NCBI RefSeq assembly: GCF_018687975.1
Contig: NZ_CP061310.1
Location: 682,001 to 746,000, forward strand
Direction of reading: 5' to 3'
Source: Polynucleobacter sp. es-EL-1
Lineage (GTDB): Bacteria; Pseudomonadota; Gammaproteobacteria; Burkholderiales; Burkholderiaceae
DNA length: 64,000 nucleotides
Made by a program: the position numbers and the translations under genes
Notes under the pieces: model-generated
Databases searched by the model: none
Told to the model about the DNA's origin: nothing
The model's input: the letters and a program-made list of their open reading frames with translations, nothing else
Shown: piece by piece, positions 34,496 through 43,385 of the stretch
Layout: each line of letters starts with the position of its first letter
How positions within the stretch are numbered: position 1 is the stretch's first letter

Positions 34496-35101
34496 ATGAA
34501 GATGACTGAAAAATCCTTCCAAGATTTACCACCTGGTGATGCACACTTGCGTGAAGAGCGCCTCTCTGGTGAAGACATTTACGGCGGCATTTTTCTGAAG
34601 ATGAAGAGGGACCAAGTGAGCTTGCCTGATGGTAAGCAAGCAGTCCGTGAGTACTTAACCCATCCAGGCGCAGTAGCTATTTTGGCCGTTCTGGATGATG
34701 GTAGGGTGCTCATGGAGCGCCAGTATCGATATCCGATTGCCAAAGCCTGTATTGAGATTCCTGCGGGTAAGTTGGAGATTGGAGAGGATCGCCTTCTATG
34801 CGCAAAGCGGGAGTTAGAGGAAGAGACGGGTTATAGCGCAAGCCGTTGGAGTTTTATTCGCCGCATTCATCCGGTGATTTCTTATTCAACCGAGTTTATT
34901 GATATTTACCTTGCAGAAGGGCTGGTATCGGGCAAAAGCCATCTCGATGATGAAGAATTTTTGGATGTCTTTGCTGCACCACTAGAGCAACTGATCGCCT
35001 GGGTCGAGGAGGGTGAGATTACTGATGTCAAGACGACTATCGCGACTTATTGGCTGGATCGTTATCGCAGGGGTTTAGTGAGCCCTAAGCCTTTGACTTA
35101 G
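34496..35101 (+). CDS. Nudix hydrolase, ADP-ribose pyrophosphatase type
   Basis: A 201-residue Nudix protein. The box Gx5Ex7RELxEExG is complete at GKLEIGEDRLLCAKRELEEE-TG (about residues 97-118; Mg ligands E112, E115, E116 region). The PxxAKACIEIPAG lead-in and the fold fit ADP-ribose/sugar-nucleotide pyrophosphatases (NudF-like). ATG 34496 or ATG 34502 may be the start; neither has a strong ribosome site. It is monocistronic or leads the DUF1178 gene 64 bases on. Confidence 0.85.
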   Translation: MKMTEKSFQDLPPGDAHLREERLSGEDIYGGIFLKMKRDQVSLPDGKQAVREYLTHPGAVAILAVLDDGRVLMERQYRYPIAKACIEIPAGKLEIGEDRLLCAKRELEEETGYSASRWSFIRRIHPVISYSTEFIDIYLAEGLVSGKSHLDDEEFLDVFAAPLEQLIAWVEEGEITDVKTTIATYWLDRYRRGLVSPKPLT

Positions 35102-35165
35102 CTATTTCATAAACCTATTAAAATAGGGGTATTGAATTTAGCACTTTTACCCCGATATAGGTCTT

Positions 35166-35684
35166 ATGAAAGTTTATAACCTAGCTTGCCCACTGGATCA
35201 TCGCTTTGAAGGATGGTTTGCCTCTGAGGAGGATTGTCTTGCACAGCAAGACAAGGGGATGCTTGCGTGCCCAATTTGCGATAGCACCGATATTACTCGG
35301 ATGCCTTCGGCCCCACATATTGCCAAATCCAGCTCCAGCAAAGTAGAGGTGGCCTCCACAGAATTGACCGTGAAAAACTCCGATACTGGTTCTACCAGTG
35401 GGGCCTTGAGCGGGGAAGTCGTTGCTTTAACGGGAGGCGATCATTCCCAACTAGAGGCACAGGTTCAGGCAGCTTTTTTAAAAGGTATGCGCGACCTCAT
35501 GGGGCGATCAGAGGATGTGGGTGCTGCATTTGCTGAAGAGGCACGCAAAATTCACTATAAGGAATCACCCGAGCGCAGTATTCGTGGGCAAACTACTTTA
35601 GATGAGGCTGAAGCCTTGCGTGAAGAGGGTATTGAGGTAATGGCAGTTCCGATGTTGCCCACCCTTAAAAATACCTTGCAATAG
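35166..35684 (+). CDS. DUF1178 family protein
   Basis: A 172-residue protein beginning MKVYNLACPLDHRFEGWF, with a CxxC pair (CPICDST) near residue 36 and a Cys at position 8; this Cys set suggests a small zinc-ribbon N-terminus. The middle is Ser/Thr-rich and the C-terminal part has the family block RKIHYKESPERSIRGQTT. DUF1178 has no assigned function. It follows the Nudix gene and precedes the ABC importer. Confidence 0.85.
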   Translation: MKVYNLACPLDHRFEGWFASEEDCLAQQDKGMLACPICDSTDITRMPSAPHIAKSSSSKVEVASTELTVKNSDTGSTSGALSGEVVALTGGDHSQLEAQVQAAFLKGMRDLMGRSEDVGAAFAEEARKIHYKESPERSIRGQTTLDEAEALREEGIEVMAVPMLPTLKNTLQ

Positions 35685-35780
35685 CCAGCTACCGCTTTAA
35701 ATCCCCTATACTTGCTGTGCATACTGGCGCTAAGTTGATCGCGCCTTGGTCCCACAGAATATTGGATAGGAGTGATACCC

Positions 35781-36533
35781 ATGAAACGCTTAGTTTTGGC
35801 ACTATTTGCTGCAGTTTTAACGCTGTCAATTTTGGCATGCTCCAAAACTCCAGACTCCAAAGAAATTAAAGTCGCAGTTTCTCCTGCATCGCCACCAATG
35901 TTGTTTGATGACAAAGGCCAAATTGTGGGCGTAGATATGGATATTTTCCAGGGCTACTGCCAATCACGAGGATGTACATTTAAAGTCACACCATACGACT
36001 GGGCTGGAATGCTGGGAGCGGTTTCTAGTGGTCAGGCTGATGTGGCTTTCTCAGGCATTTCGATTACCGATAAGCGCAAAGAGGTGATGGATTTTTCACA
36101 GCCATACTATGACAATGCGTGGCATCTAGTGAGCATGAAAGATAAAAATATTCAGATCACCGATTTAAATCAGCTCAAGAATTATTCCATTGGCTATCCC
36201 CGTGGCATGGCATATGACGATCTCATTAAGAACGAGTTGGAGCCAAAGGGCTACTATTCATTAAGCAAGGTTAAGCTTTATCCATCTTATGCAGAAGTGA
36301 TTACAGATCTGCAGAATGGCAATCTTGACCTCGCGTTTATCGAAGAGCCTGTATTTCTGAATTATGAAAATAAGCTCAAGCTACCGATTCAAAGTAGTTA
36401 TGTCTTTAAAGGCTTTGATAAGCTTGGTTTTGCATTTGCCAAGGGCTCAAAGTTACGCGATGATTTTGATAAGTACCTCAATGAAATTGGCCCAGACAAA
36501 ATCAAAGCAATCCTTGATAAGTGGATGAAGTAA
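35781..36533 (+). CDS. Amino-acid ABC transporter substrate-binding lipoprotein
   Basis: A 250-residue family 3 solute-binding protein. A lipoprotein signal ends in LSILAC (lipid-modified Cys about 20), so the protein is membrane-anchored. The SBP_bac_3 core includes GVDMDIF, AFSGISITDKRKEVMDFSQPYYD and DLAFIEEPV. AGGAG at 35768-35772 fits ATG 35781; GTG 35772 overlaps that site. It heads a four-gene importer. Substrate is probably a polar amino acid; the exact one is not readable. Confidence 0.9.
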   Translation: MKRLVLALFAAVLTLSILACSKTPDSKEIKVAVSPASPPMLFDDKGQIVGVDMDIFQGYCQSRGCTFKVTPYDWAGMLGAVSSGQADVAFSGISITDKRKEVMDFSQPYYDNAWHLVSMKDKNIQITDLNQLKNYSIGYPRGMAYDDLIKNELEPKGYYSLSKVKLYPSYAEVITDLQNGNLDLAFIEEPVFLNYENKLKLPIQSSYVFKGFDKLGFAFAKGSKLRDDFDKYLNEIGPDKIKAILDKWMK

Positions 36534-36576
36534 TTTAAGGACATCATTACTCCCTCGGTGTAGTTGAGGTTTCTCT

Positions 36577-37230
36577 GTGACTTTCTTAGACATTCTGCTG
36601 AAGTTAGCGCAGGGAATCTCTTACACGATCATCGTGACGCTGGTTTGCTCGGCAACCGGTTTATGTGTTGGTCTTACGCTTGCCAGTTTGCGCCGCCTCA
36701 ATTATTCCGTTTTGACTTTTGCTATTGACTGCTATACCTATGTATTCCGCGGCGTACCCGTTTTAGTGTTGTTATTCATGGTGTATTTTGGTTTGCCGGG
36801 GCTCGGTTTTAAAGTCCCACCTTTAATGGCAATGGCACTTAGCCTGGGTTTAGTTGCCTCCGCTTATTTGGCTGAAGTATTTCGTGGGGCTTTTAACTCT
36901 GTAGATCCAGCTGAAATATTGGCGGCTCAAGCTATGGGTATGTCGCGCCTTCAGGTGCTGGGCTATATTGAGTTACCACAAATGTTACGCTTTTCAGTGC
37001 CAGGCATGGTCAATGAGTTCACCTCAATATTGAAGTATTCTCCATTCGCTTATACAGTTGGCATCCCGGAAATTACCAAGCAGGCTACGACTTTAACTTC
37101 CACCACCTTACAAGGGGTAGAGGTGTATCTTGCCGTCGGAATTCTATATTTCTTGATCTATCGAATTTGCCTCTTTGGTGTTCAGATCATCAGTCGACGC
37201 TATCAAATCCCTGGAATAACACCAGCATGA
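36577..37230 (+). CDS. Amino-acid ABC transporter permease (first)
   Basis: A 217-residue HisM/GlnP-type membrane permease with about five spans. The EAA loop is SVDPAEILAAQAMGMSRLQVLGYIELPQ. The start is GTG 36577 with GAGG upstream. It pairs with the second permease two genes on. Confidence 0.9.
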   Translation: MTFLDILLKLAQGISYTIIVTLVCSATGLCVGLTLASLRRLNYSVLTFAIDCYTYVFRGVPVLVLLFMVYFGLPGLGFKVPPLMAMALSLGLVASAYLAEVFRGAFNSVDPAEILAAQAMGMSRLQVLGYIELPQMLRFSVPGMVNEFTSILKYSPFAYTVGIPEITKQATTLTSTTLQGVEVYLAVGILYFLIYRICLFGVQIISRRYQIPGITPA

Positions 37231-37264
37231 AGATTCTTATCACCCTTTTTAGCGGGGCCATCCA

Positions 37265-37996
37265 ATGGCATTAATTCAAGTTAGAGACTTGGTTAAAAAG
37301 TTTGGCGATCAAACTGTTCTCTCCAATATTAATCTCGACCTCCAGGAAGGGGATGTACGTGTTCTGATGGGAGCCTCTGGATCGGGCAAGTCGACTTTAT
37401 TGCGCTGTCTTAATCGCCTAGTGGAGCCTACATCTGGATCTATTGTGTTTCGGGGGAAAGAAGTTCTGGGTCCTGGAGTGGATGTGAAAGAGTTGCGTAA
37501 GCAGATTGGTTTTGTCTTTCAACAATTTGCTTTATATAGCCACTTAAATGTGTTGGATAACGTCGCACTGGGGCTGCGTAAATTGCAGGGCATGAGCAAG
37601 CTTGAGGCAAAAGAGAGGGCACTTCATGAGCTCTCACACTTTGATATGACTTCCCATCAAGATAAATATCCCGCTCAACTTTCTGGCGGTCAAAAACAGC
37701 GTGTAGCCATTGCTCGCGCGCTAGCAATGGATCCTGCAGTTTTGGTATTGGATGAGCCTACTTCAGCGCTTGACCCTGTCATGTCTAGAGATGTGGCCGA
37801 CTTAATTAATCATCTACATGGTGAGGGGATCACCATGATTTGCGTTACCCATGATCTCAATTTGGCGAGCAATATTGCTGATACTGTGATGTTCCTTGAT
37901 CGTGGAGTCATCCGAGCGGATGACCGTATTGAGGTATTAAGTCAACATCCAGATCCTGAGATTCAAAGTTTCTTTGGTAATAAGGAAAAGGCCTGA
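37265..37996 (+). CDS. Amino-acid ABC transporter ATP-binding protein
   Basis: A 243-residue GlnQ/ArtP-type ATPase. Walker A is GASGSGKST (36-44), the Q-loop is FVFQQFALYSHL, the signature is LSGGQKQRVAIARAL, Walker B is VLVLDEPTSALDP, and the switch His lies in CVTHDL. It energises import with the two flanking permeases. Its stop overlaps the next ATG by one base. Confidence 0.94.
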   Translation: MALIQVRDLVKKFGDQTVLSNINLDLQEGDVRVLMGASGSGKSTLLRCLNRLVEPTSGSIVFRGKEVLGPGVDVKELRKQIGFVFQQFALYSHLNVLDNVALGLRKLQGMSKLEAKERALHELSHFDMTSHQDKYPAQLSGGQKQRVAIARALAMDPAVLVLDEPTSALDPVMSRDVADLINHLHGEGITMICVTHDLNLASNIADTVMFLDRGVIRADDRIEVLSQHPDPEIQSFFGNKEKA

Positions 37997-38661
37997 TGGG
38001 AGCTTGGTCATCATTCACTCGGGATTTGCTAGAGCAAATGCCTTTGATTTTGACTGGGCTCGTCAATACACTTCAGCTTGCCGCCTCCATTAGCATCTCC
38101 GGATTGCTTTTAGGAATATTGGTTTTTTATCTCACGCTGAGTAAAAATAAACTAGTGCGTAATTCGATTAATGCCTACATCTCCTTCTTTATTGGGATGC
38201 CCTTAATTGTTTTACTCTTTCTGATGTACTACGGCTTGCCATCATGGGGCATTCGACTATCGCCATTTACTGTGGCCTTTATTGGTTTTACCTTTAATGT
38301 AGCTGCATACAATGCCGCTTACCTGAAGACTGCCTATAACGGTCTAGATAAATCTCAATTAGAGGCAGCTAGTGCACAAGGTTTTAACCCCTTGCAAATT
38401 TTTCAGCTGATTACTTTGCCGCAAGTATTGCGTTTATCGATTCCGGCATTAACCAATCAAGTCATTGCTAACCTTAAAGATAGTTCGGTAGCATTTTTAA
38501 TTCAGTACACCGAATTTTTTGCCCGTGTCCAAGAATTAGCGGCCACCAATTTTCAATTCTTCAAAGCCTACTTTGCGGCTGCCTTAGTCTACTTAGTGCT
38601 CGTATCGATTATCGTTCTCTGCGCACGCGCAATTGAGAAGCGCTATTTCATCCCAGCGTAA
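37996..38661 (+). CDS. Amino-acid ABC transporter permease (second)
   Basis: A 221-residue permease of the same family as the one encoded at 36577, with about five spans and the EAA loop GLDKSQLEAASAQGFNPLQIFQLITLPQ. The two permeases probably form a heterodimer. It is translationally coupled to the ATPase gene. Confidence 0.9.
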   Translation: MGAWSSFTRDLLEQMPLILTGLVNTLQLAASISISGLLLGILVFYLTLSKNKLVRNSINAYISFFIGMPLIVLLFLMYYGLPSWGIRLSPFTVAFIGFTFNVAAYNAAYLKTAYNGLDKSQLEAASAQGFNPLQIFQLITLPQVLRLSIPALTNQVIANLKDSSVAFLIQYTEFFARVQELAATNFQFFKAYFAAALVYLVLVSIIVLCARAIEKRYFIPA

Positions 38662-38677
38662 TCTACTCATTTAGGAT

Positions 38678-38705
38678 AAAAAAATAGCGATCCGAGGATC
38701 GCTAT
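38678..38705 (-). terminator. Terminator of the methylmalonate-semialdehyde dehydrogenase gene
   Basis: ATAGCGATC (38684-38692) pairs with GATCGCTAT (38697-38705) around CGAG. A run of As at 38678-38684 becomes a T-tract on the minus strand, so it mainly ends the minus-strand gene; it may also stop the converging ABC operon. Confidence 0.8.
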
Positions 38706-38744
38706 CATTCATTTAGGACAAGCAGCCATCCTTTTGAATTCTGA

Positions 38745-40265
38745 TTACTTTGAGGTTGGCATCACAAACTCGGCGCCTTTAGCAATGCTCTCAGGCCAGC
38801 GCTGCATCACACTCTTTTGCTTGGTGTAGAAACGAACGCCTTCCTTGCCGTAAGCATGCATGTCGCCAAACAGCGATTTTTTCCAGCCGCCAAAGCCATG
38901 CCAAGCCATCGGAACTGGAATGGGCACATTAATACCGACCATCCCAACCTGCACTCGACGCGCAAATTCGCGGGCAATATTGCCATCACTCGTAAAGCAG
39001 GCTACGCCATTGCCAAACTCACAAGAGTTCACTAAATTCAGCGCCTCTGTAAAGTTGGCTACCCGCAAGCAGGAGAGGACTGGCCCAAAGATTTCTTCAA
39101 GGTAAATCTTCATGTCGGGAGTGACATTATCAAAGAGGGTGCCACCAATAAAAAAGCCATTCTCATTGCCAGGTACTTTGAGGCCACGGCCATCAACCAA
39201 AAGCTTAGCTCCTGCAGCTACGCCACTATCGATATAGCCGGTGATGCGCTCTAGGGCAGCCTTGGTAACGATAGGACCCATTTCTGCATCGAGTTCCATG
39301 CCATTTTTCACTTTGAGAGTTTTGGCGCGCTCAATCAGTTTTGGCATGATCTTGTCGGCGACATCGCCCACTAAGACTGCGACGGAGATTGCCATGCAGC
39401 GCTCGCCTGCTGATCCATAGGCTGCTCCAATAAGAGCATCAATGGTCTTATCAATATCAGCATCGGGCATAACGACCATGTGGTTCTTGGCGCCACCTAA
39501 TGCTTGAGCACGTTTGCCAAAATGGGCGCAGCGCTCATAAATGTAATTGGCGATTGGAGTGGAGCCCACAAAACTCACCGCCTTGACGTCTGGGTTTTCA
39601 ATTAAGGCATCAACCGCTTCTTTATCGCCTTGAACCACGTTAAATACGCCATCAGGCAGGCCGGCTTCTTTTAAGAGCTTGGCCATCAATAGCGAGGCGG
39701 AAGGATCGGTGGGGCTAGGTTTAAGAATGAAGGTGTTGCCACAAGCGATGGCCACTGGGAACATCCACATCGGAACCATCACTGGGAAGTTAAAAGGGGT
39801 AATTCCGGCGACAACACCTAAGGGTTGACGCATGACCCAGTTATCAATATCTGTAGAGACTTGCTCGGTGTAGTCCCCTTTGAGTAATTCAGGGATGCCA
39901 GTGGCAAATTCTACGATTTCAATCCCACGGGTTACTTCACCCTGTGCATCGGTAAAAACTTTGCCATGCTCAGCAGTAATAATCGCTGCCAATTCATCTC
40001 TGTGGGTGTTGAGAAGCTCAAGGTATTTGAACATGATACGAGCGCGGCGAAGGGGGGAGGTCTGGCTCCAGCTCTGAAATGCTGCCTGGGCTACCGCCAC
40101 CGCTTCATTGACTTCCTTGCGGCTCGCTAGCGCAACACGCCTAGCCACGGCGCCTTTTGTGGGGTTGAATACATCACCAAAGCGACCATCCTTGGGGTTA
40201 ACAACGTGGCCGCCAATGTAATGGCCAACATCTTCTTTTGATTCAAAGGCTTGTGGTGTATTCAT
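38745..40265 (-). CDS. mmsA: CoA-acylating methylmalonate-semialdehyde dehydrogenase
   Basis: A 506-residue aldehyde dehydrogenase that turns methylmalonate semialdehyde to propionyl-CoA (and malonate semialdehyde to acetyl-CoA) in valine and pyrimidine catabolism. The catalytic Cys is in GSAGERCMAISV, the NAD-binding GS element in SFVGST, and the class-typical FNFPVMVPMWMFP is present. The catalytic Glu of ordinary ALDHs is absent, as expected for this CoA-dependent group. The start at 40265 (MNTPQAFE) is preferred by homology; a frame from 40337 exists. Propionyl-CoA produced links to metabolism served by prpE at 54172. Confidence 0.92.
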   Translation of the reverse strand: MNTPQAFESKEDVGHYIGGHVVNPKDGRFGDVFNPTKGAVARRVALASRKEVNEAVAVAQAAFQSWSQTSPLRRARIMFKYLELLNTHRDELAAIITAEHGKVFTDAQGEVTRGIEIVEFATGIPELLKGDYTEQVSTDIDNWVMRQPLGVVAGITPFNFPVMVPMWMFPVAIACGNTFILKPSPTDPSASLLMAKLLKEAGLPDGVFNVVQGDKEAVDALIENPDVKAVSFVGSTPIANYIYERCAHFGKRAQALGGAKNHMVVMPDADIDKTIDALIGAAYGSAGERCMAISVAVLVGDVADKIMPKLIERAKTLKVKNGMELDAEMGPIVTKAALERITGYIDSGVAAGAKLLVDGRGLKVPGNENGFFIGGTLFDNVTPDMKIYLEEIFGPVLSCLRVANFTEALNLVNSCEFGNGVACFTSDGNIAREFARRVQVGMVGINVPIPVPMAWHGFGGWKKSLFGDMHAYGKEGVRFYTKQKSVMQRWPESIAKGAEFVMPTSK

Positions 40266-40417
40266 GGTAATAGACTTGATCTTTGTTTTACTAGTTTTTG
40301 GCTTGCATAAGTTAATTGAGCCAGCTGGCACAATCAATTTATGGTCTCGTATATCCTACATCTAATATTCTATCGTTTTAGCCAGTTTCCCGCATTTTTC
40401 GATCTAAAAGGTGATCA

Positions 40418-41539
40418 ATGAGTCTTCTATTCTCTCCCTACACTTTAAGCTCTCCAAAAGGAGATTTAAGCCTATCGAATCGTATTGTGGTGGCGCCCAT
40501 GTGCCAGTATTCAGCAGTCAATGGGCAGGCCCAAGATTGGCATTTGATGCATTGGGGTAATTTACTCAATAGCGGGGCAGGTCTTTTTATCATTGAGGCG
40601 ACTGGAGTCACTCCTGAGGGTCGTATTACGCCAGCTTGTTTAGGGCTATGGGATGACGCTACCGAAGCGGCGCTATTGGACAAGTTGACTAGAGCTCGTA
40701 ACCTCGCTCCCAAAATTCCGGTATTTATTCAGCTAGCTCATGCTGGACGAAAGGCATCCAGCGCGACGCCATGGCAGGGCGGCCAGTTACTCACGGCAGA
40801 ACAGGGCGGCTGGGAAACCTTAGCTCCTTCACCAATTCCCCAATTGGATGGTGAGAGACTTCCACATGAGCTCTCTAAAGCGGAGCTAAAAGATTTGATT
40901 GCTGCTTTTGTCCAGTCTGCACAACGCGCCGAGCGTATTGGTATCGATGGTATTGAGTTGCACGGCGCCCACGGCTATTTACTGCATCAGTTCTTGTCGC
41001 CAATTGCCAATCAGCGTACCGATGAATATGGCGGCTCCTATGAAAATCGCATTCGTTTTCTGCTGGAGTTATTTACTGCAGTGAGAGCTGCTTATCAAGG
41101 CGTTCTCGGTATTCGGATCTCGGCGAGCGATTGGATTGAGGGTGGTTGGACGCCTGAAGAAACTGCCGATTTTGCTTCGCGACTAAAACCCTTGGGATGC
41201 AATTTTGTACACATTTCTTCTGGTGGAATATCACCCTTACAAAAAATTGCTATTGGACCGAACTATCAAGTTCCTTTTGCCAAGATTGTGAAAGAGCAAT
41301 CTGGCATTCCAACTATGGCAGTTGGTTTAATTACTGAGCCGGCCCAAGCAGAAGCCATTTTGCAAGCAGGAGATGCAGATCTCATTGCGCTAGCAAGAGC
41401 ATTTTTATATAAGCCACGTTGGGGTTGGGAAGCGGCTGCAGCCTTGGGTGGAACTGTGCTGGCCAATGAGCGCTATTGGCGTTGTTTACCAAGAGAGGCG
41501 CAAGCTGTATTTGGTGCTGTCAAAGTAGGGCAGCGATAA
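40418..41539 (+). CDS. NADH:flavin oxidoreductase, old yellow enzyme family
   Basis: A 373-residue FMN-dependent TIM-barrel ene-reductase of the YqjM/XenA-like branch. Seen: the N-terminal VVAPMCQYSAVNG, with the modulating Cys, IQLAHAGRKAS, and the substrate-binding pair in ELHGAHGYLLHQFLSP. The C-terminal ALARAFLYKPRWGWEAA closes the FMN site. These enzymes reduce activated C=C bonds; the natural substrate here is unknown. It is divergent from mmsA. Confidence 0.92.
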   Translation: MSLLFSPYTLSSPKGDLSLSNRIVVAPMCQYSAVNGQAQDWHLMHWGNLLNSGAGLFIIEATGVTPEGRITPACLGLWDDATEAALLDKLTRARNLAPKIPVFIQLAHAGRKASSATPWQGGQLLTAEQGGWETLAPSPIPQLDGERLPHELSKAELKDLIAAFVQSAQRAERIGIDGIELHGAHGYLLHQFLSPIANQRTDEYGGSYENRIRFLLELFTAVRAAYQGVLGIRISASDWIEGGWTPEETADFASRLKPLGCNFVHISSGGISPLQKIAIGPNYQVPFAKIVKEQSGIPTMAVGLITEPAQAEAILQAGDADLIALARAFLYKPRWGWEAAAALGGTVLANERYWRCLPREAQAVFGAVKVGQR

Positions 41540-41591
41540 TCACCATTGGATGACGACAAAGTATTTTTAGATTAAGGCAATTGAGACGCAG

Positions 41592-42251
41592 ATGAAGCAA
41601 CACAGTGTGAGAGAAGCATGGCTGGAAGATGCCGTGAGACATTTAGAGCCCGTATTTTCTAAAGCAGGTTATGCCATTCCCCCTGTTAGGGTGTCGTGTG
41701 GCTTTCCAGCATCGAGTAGCCCAAGAACGACTTTGGGCCAATGCTGGCCCCGTGAGCGCTCCGGTGGTGGTGTCAATGAAATATTTATTTCTCCCAAGTT
41801 GGATGATCCCGTGCAACTTCTTGATACCTTGGTACACGAGCTATGCCATGCAGTAGATGATTGCTTTAGTGGTCATGGGGAAGACTTTAAGGGGATTGCA
41901 CAAACAGTTGGGCTTGAAGGGCCTGCTAGGATGGCCCACGCTACCGAAGAGTTGATGGTGAGATTAATGATGATCAGCCAAGAGCTGGGACCGTATCCCC
42001 ATCAGGCAATTGTTTTTCCGCCGCCAAGACCCAGTAATGCGAGTCGCAATAAAGCGAAATGCGGTCAGTGTGGTTACGAGGTTACGCTCTTAAAAAAATG
42101 GGCCACCTATGGCGCCCCAATTTGCCCTAAAGACAATATTCGTATGCAAGAAACTATTACTGAAACTATTGAAAATACCACCGAGCATGATACGGAATCC
42201 GTAACCGGAAAAAAACAAAAGGCTGATGATATTCGTCGCGCTATTAGTTAA
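41592..42251 (+). CDS. SprT-like zinc metalloprotease-family protein
   Basis: A 219-residue protein with the HExxH zinc motif HELCHAVD (82-89) and a third-ligand candidate His in FSGHGEDF (residue 95). A C-terminal zinc-ribbon-like segment has C157, C160 and C178, with Asp in the place of a fourth Cys. The last 30 residues are charged and low-complexity. Closest by layout to SprT/SprTN proteins; some are DNA-protein-crosslink proteases, but the role here is unproven. It lies between an ene-reductase and dmlA, with no obvious functional link. Confidence 0.8.
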   Translation: MKQHSVREAWLEDAVRHLEPVFSKAGYAIPPVRVSCGFPASSSPRTTLGQCWPRERSGGGVNEIFISPKLDDPVQLLDTLVHELCHAVDDCFSGHGEDFKGIAQTVGLEGPARMAHATEELMVRLMMISQELGPYPHQAIVFPPPRPSNASRNKAKCGQCGYEVTLLKKWATYGAPICPKDNIRMQETITETIENTTEHDTESVTGKKQKADDIRRAIS

Positions 42252-42285
42252 TTAAAAAATATCAAGTGAGATACGAAGAGACACC

Positions 42286-43371
42286 ATGAAAAACAATAAA
42301 CAAATTAAAAACCCCAAAATTGCCGTTATTCCAGGCGATGGAATTGGTAAAGAGGTGATGCCGGAGGGAGTAAGGGCATTACAAGCCGCAGATAAAAAAT
42401 TCAATATTGGCATGCAATTTGATCACTTTGATTTTGCTAGCTGTGACTACTATCTCCAGCACGGCAAAATGATGCCAGACAATTGGTTTGAGACCCTCAT
42501 GCAATATGACGCGATCTTTTTTGGCGCTGTAGGCATGCCCAATATTCTGCCGGACCATGTGTCTTTGTGGGGGAGCTTAATTCAGTTCCGTCGCTGTTTT
42601 GATCAGTATGTGAATTTGCGTCCCGTGCGCCTTTTGCCGGGCGTGCCTTGCCCACTTGCCAATCGCAAGCCTGGCGATATTGATTTTTATGTTGTTCGTG
42701 AAAACACCGAAGGGGAGTACTCTAGCGTCGGCGGGAAGATGTTCCCCGACACAGACCGCGAGTTTGTCATTCAGGAATCGGTCTTTACTCGCCAAGGGGT
42801 AGATCGCATTCTTCAGTATGCCTTTGATCTTGCCCAGAGTAGGCCTAAAAAACATTTAACTTCAGCAACAAAATCGAATGGAATTGCCATCACGATGCCC
42901 TATTGGGATGAGCGCGTAGAAGCGATGTCTAAGCAATTTGGTGATGTGCGTATGGATAAGTATCACATTGATATTTTGACTGCTCAATTTGTGATGAACC
43001 CAGATCGTTTTGACGTAGTTGTTGCTAGCAATCTCTTTGGCGACATATTGTCTGACTTGGGTCCAGCATGTACCGGTACCATTGCTGTAGCGCCATCCGG
43101 TAGCATTAATCCAGAAGGTAAATTCCCCTCATTGTTTGAGCCTGTGCATGGATCTGCACCAGATATTTATGGGCAAATGATTGCTAATCCTATTGGACAA
43201 ATTTGGAGTGGCTCGATGATGCTCGATCATCTAGGTTATCCAGAGGCCGGTAAAGCGATTTTTGATGCCATTGAGAAAGTGCTCGTCTCCCCGCGCGCTC
43301 CAATGACTCTGGATTTGGGTGGTACAGCAAAGACGGATGAATTGGGTGCGGCAATTGCGGCACAAATCTAA
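42286..43371 (+). CDS. dmlA: D-malate / tartrate dehydrogenase (decarboxylating)
   Basis: A 361-residue beta-decarboxylating dehydrogenase of the isopropylmalate/isocitrate family. The family motif IPGDGIGKEVMPEG and the extended WGSLIQFRRCFDQYVNLRPVR and FDVVVASNLFGDILSDLGPAC blocks match E. coli DmlA and tartrate dehydrogenase (TtuC) closely, from memory. Catalytic Lys and Asp positions are intact. Oxidises D-malate or tartrate with NAD to pyruvate or related products. A leuB label would be wrong: the substrate loop matches DmlA. Confidence 0.85.
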   Translation: MKNNKQIKNPKIAVIPGDGIGKEVMPEGVRALQAADKKFNIGMQFDHFDFASCDYYLQHGKMMPDNWFETLMQYDAIFFGAVGMPNILPDHVSLWGSLIQFRRCFDQYVNLRPVRLLPGVPCPLANRKPGDIDFYVVRENTEGEYSSVGGKMFPDTDREFVIQESVFTRQGVDRILQYAFDLAQSRPKKHLTSATKSNGIAITMPYWDERVEAMSKQFGDVRMDKYHIDILTAQFVMNPDRFDVVVASNLFGDILSDLGPACTGTIAVAPSGSINPEGKFPSLFEPVHGSAPDIYGQMIANPIGQIWSGSMMLDHLGYPEAGKAIFDAIEKVLVSPRAPMTLDLGGTAKTDELGAAIAAQI

Positions 43372-43385
43372 GTAGTTAGTATTTT

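Noticed and set aside
35114..35153. Short CCTATT/AATAGG and GGGGTA/TACCCC inverted repeats before the DUF1178 gene
   Set aside because: The first has a two-base loop and the second a long loop without a T-tract; similar A/T-flanked C-runs recur by chance in this genome.
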